In this document: piece after piece, positions 11,025-12,443 of the stretch
Layout: each line of letters starts with the position of its first letter
Position numbering within the stretch: the stretch's first letter is position 1
Assembly: GCA_003231035.1 (NCBI GenBank)
Contig: QIHU01000238.1
Location: 1 to 12,443 of the forward strand
Reading direction: 5' to 3'
DNA length: 12,443 nt
Origin: Acidobacteriota bacterium
GTDB taxonomy: Bacteria > Acidobacteriota > Thermoanaerobaculia > Multivoradales > SZUA-115
The notes under the pieces: generated by a model
What the model saw: the letters and a program-made list of their open reading frames with translations, nothing else
Database searches by the model: none
Told to the model about the DNA's origin: nothing
Position numbers and translations under genes: made by a program

Positions 11025-12443
11025 GTGCCGCTAACCTGGGCCACCGCGCCCTTCGATCCTCGCTCCCTGCCCTCGGTGGAGGGGCTGGGCCTGGGAGAGA
11101 TCATGCTCCTGCTGGCCTTGTCCACCTTGGTCAGTGAGGATCTGACCTGCGTCGGCGCCGGCCTACTGGTGGCTCAGGGCCGCATCGACTTCCTGCCCGC
11201 CGCCTTCGCCTGTTTTGTGGGCATCTACGTGGGCGACATGATGCTCTTCTGGGCCGGCCGCTGGTTCGGCCGGCCCGCCTTGCGGTTGCCGCCGCTCAAG
11301 TGGTGGATTACCGAGGCCACCGTCCGGCGCAGCTCGGCCTGGTTTCAACGACGCGGGGCGGCGGTGATCTTCCTTTCCCGCTTCCTGCCCGGAGCACGGC
11401 TACCCACCTACTTCGCCGCCGGCCTGCTGCGCACCCGTTTTCTCTTCTTCGCCGGCTTCTTCTTCCTGGCCGCCGCCATCTGGACTCCCATCCTGGTCGC
11501 TCTCTCGCGCTGGTTCGGTAGCGAGATGATCGACCGCTTCGATGAGTTCCAAAGCTACGGTTGGCCTTTACTGCTCTTGGCCTTCGCTCTCCTCTTCGTC
11601 CTGCGCAAGCTGGTCTTGCCCCTGCTGAGCTGGACTGGCCGCCGCCGACTGGTCGGTAGCTGGCGCCGGTGGAGCCGGTGGGAGTTCTGGCCTCCCTGGC
11701 TGTTCTACCCGCCGATCGTCCTCTACGTCTTCTGGCTAGCCCTCAAACATCGATCGCTGACCCTCTTCACCGCCGCCAATCCCGGCATTCCAACCGGTGG
11801 GTTCATCGGGGAGTCGAAGTCACAGATCCTCGGCCTCCACCGAGGCGAGAGTCGTCATCTGCCGTATTGGACCTTGCTTCCGGCCGGCGGCGAGACGGGC
11901 CTGCGACAGGCGCTGGTGGACCGTTTCCGAGCCCTCCACCAACTCGACTTTCCCATCGTGCTCAAGCCCGATGTCGGGCAGCGGGGCTCCGGCGTGGTCA
12001 TCGCTCGCGATCAGCACCAGGTGGCCCGCTACTTGGACCGCAACCGTGGCCCCATCCTGGTGCAGGAATACTTAGCCGGCCCTGAGTTCGGGGTCTTCTA
12101 CCTGCGCCGGCCCAGCGCACCCAAGGGGCGCATCTTTTCGATCACCGAGAAGATCCTGCCCCGGCTCACCGGCGACGGCACGAGCACCGTCGAGCACCTG
12201 GTCCTCGCCGATCGGAGGGCGGTGGTTCTCGCCGATCTCTACCTCGACCGTCTCGGCGATCCCGACCGCATCCCAGCGGCCGGCGAAGAGTTGGCCCTCG
12301 CCGAGTTAGGCACCCACTGCCGCGGGGCGATCTTTCTCGACGGGAACCACCACCTCACCCCCGCCCTGGAAGCCGCGATCGAAGAGTTGAGCCGCGGCTT
12401 CGACGGCTTCGCCTTCGGGCGCTACGATCTGCGCGCCACCACC
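11025..12443 (+). CDS. DedA (VTT) membrane domain fused to an ATP-grasp ligase domain (partial, C-terminus off the right edge)
   Basis: The frame is open for 473 codons from GTG 11025 to the edge. Residues ~25-165 are a DedA/SNARE-associated domain: SEDLTCVGAGLLVAQG, GIYVGDMMLFWAGRWFG, a re-entrant style SRFLPGARLPTYFAAGLL, then hydrophobic helices. Two more helices follow (about 180-203 and 224-241). From ~250 a soluble ATP-grasp region begins: NPGIPTGGFIGESKSQIL, FPIVLKPDVGQRGSGVVIA (nucleotide-binding strands with Lys314), ILVQEYLAGPEFGVFY, and ITEKILPRLTGDGTSTVEHL, like the D-Ala-D-Ala ligase/cyanophycin synthetase group. GTHCRGAIFLDG and FGRYDLR near the end lead to the metal-binding part outside the window. 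ATG 11103 with GGGAGA before it is an alternative start that would shorten the DedA N-terminus. It probably ligates an amine to a carboxylate at the membrane; the substrate is unknown. Confidence 0.82.
   Translation, partial: MPLTWATAPFDPRSLPSVEGLGLGEIMLLLALSTLVSEDLTCVGAGLLVAQGRIDFLPAAFACFVGIYVGDMMLFWAGRWFGRPALRLPPLKWWITEATVRRSSAWFQRRGAAVIFLSRFLPGARLPTYFAAGLLRTRFLFFAGFFFLAAAIWTPILVALSRWFGSEMIDRFDEFQSYGWPLLLLAFALLFVLRKLVLPLLSWTGRRRLVGSWRRWSRWEFWPPWLFYPPIVLYVFWLALKHRSLTLFTAANPGIPTGGFIGESKSQILGLHRGESRHLPYWTLLPAGGETGLRQALVDRFRALHQLDFPIVLKPDVGQRGSGVVIARDQHQVARYLDRNRGPILVQEYLAGPEFGVFYLRRPSAPKGRIFSITEKILPRLTGDGTSTVEHLVLADRRAVVLADLYLDRLGDPDRIPAAGEELALAELGTHCRGAIFLDGNHHLTPALEAAIEELSRGFDGFAFGRYDLRATT

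Noticed and set aside
1..12443. CRISPR arrays, tRNA or rRNA genes, transposases
   Set aside because: No regularly spaced repeat series, no tRNA-like cloverleaf or rRNA core sequence, and no transposase or integrase motif was noticed by eye on either strand.

Overview
This window is GC-rich, gene-dense bacterial DNA. Short intergenic gaps, ATGA start/stop overlaps, an RskA-like sigma/anti-sigma pair, DUF2203, a DinB-like protein and Rieske/cytochrome b fusions would fit a member of the Acidobacteriota or a related deep lineage. This is an inference from gene content and style; there is no rRNA or other phylogenetic marker here.

Layout. (1) Positions 1-1061, minus strand: an ECF sigma factor followed by its membrane anti-sigma factor, which runs off the left edge. 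(2) Positions 1120-2162, minus: thymidine kinase overlapping a YciA-like acyl-CoA thioesterase by ATGA. (3) Positions 2261-3306: a HAD phosphatase-like gene (plus) converging on a DUF2203 gene (minus), the two sharing a CTAG stop. (4) Positions 3307-4440: a scar region. It has a series of hairpins and an 18-bp tandem palindromic repeat, a small unrecognised ORF, what looks like the first ~30 codons of glutamate 5-kinase (proB), and on the other strand an internal piece of a BNR/Asp-box secreted protein. (5) Positions 4478-5136: a Phd/YefM-VapC type toxin-antitoxin pair with a good sigma70 promoter that would make the antitoxin mRNA leaderless. (6) Positions 5137-9461: a redox locus. A Rieske ferredoxin domain fused to a pyruvate-oxidase-like thiamine diphosphate enzyme (minus) is divergent from a tight four-gene membrane operon (plus). 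That operon encodes two small membrane proteins, a six-helix ferric-reductase-like cytochrome b fused to a second Rieske domain, and a membrane-anchored protein with a Cys/His motif. (7) Positions 9652-12443, plus: an OlsB-like N-acyltransferase, a DinB-like protein, and a DedA (VTT) membrane domain fused to an ATP-grasp ligase domain, cut by the right edge.

How the genes may work together. The two Rieske domains have the same cluster-ligand spacing and lie back to back. The simplest hypothesis is that the soluble TPP-Rieske enzyme decarboxylates a 2-oxo acid and passes electrons to the membrane cytochrome b-Rieske protein. The last operon pairs an acyl-ACP:amino-acid N-acyltransferase-like enzyme with a membrane-tethered carboxylate-amine ligase, which suggests aminolipid synthesis or modification. 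Both ideas come from domain content and gene order and need experimental or comparative support.
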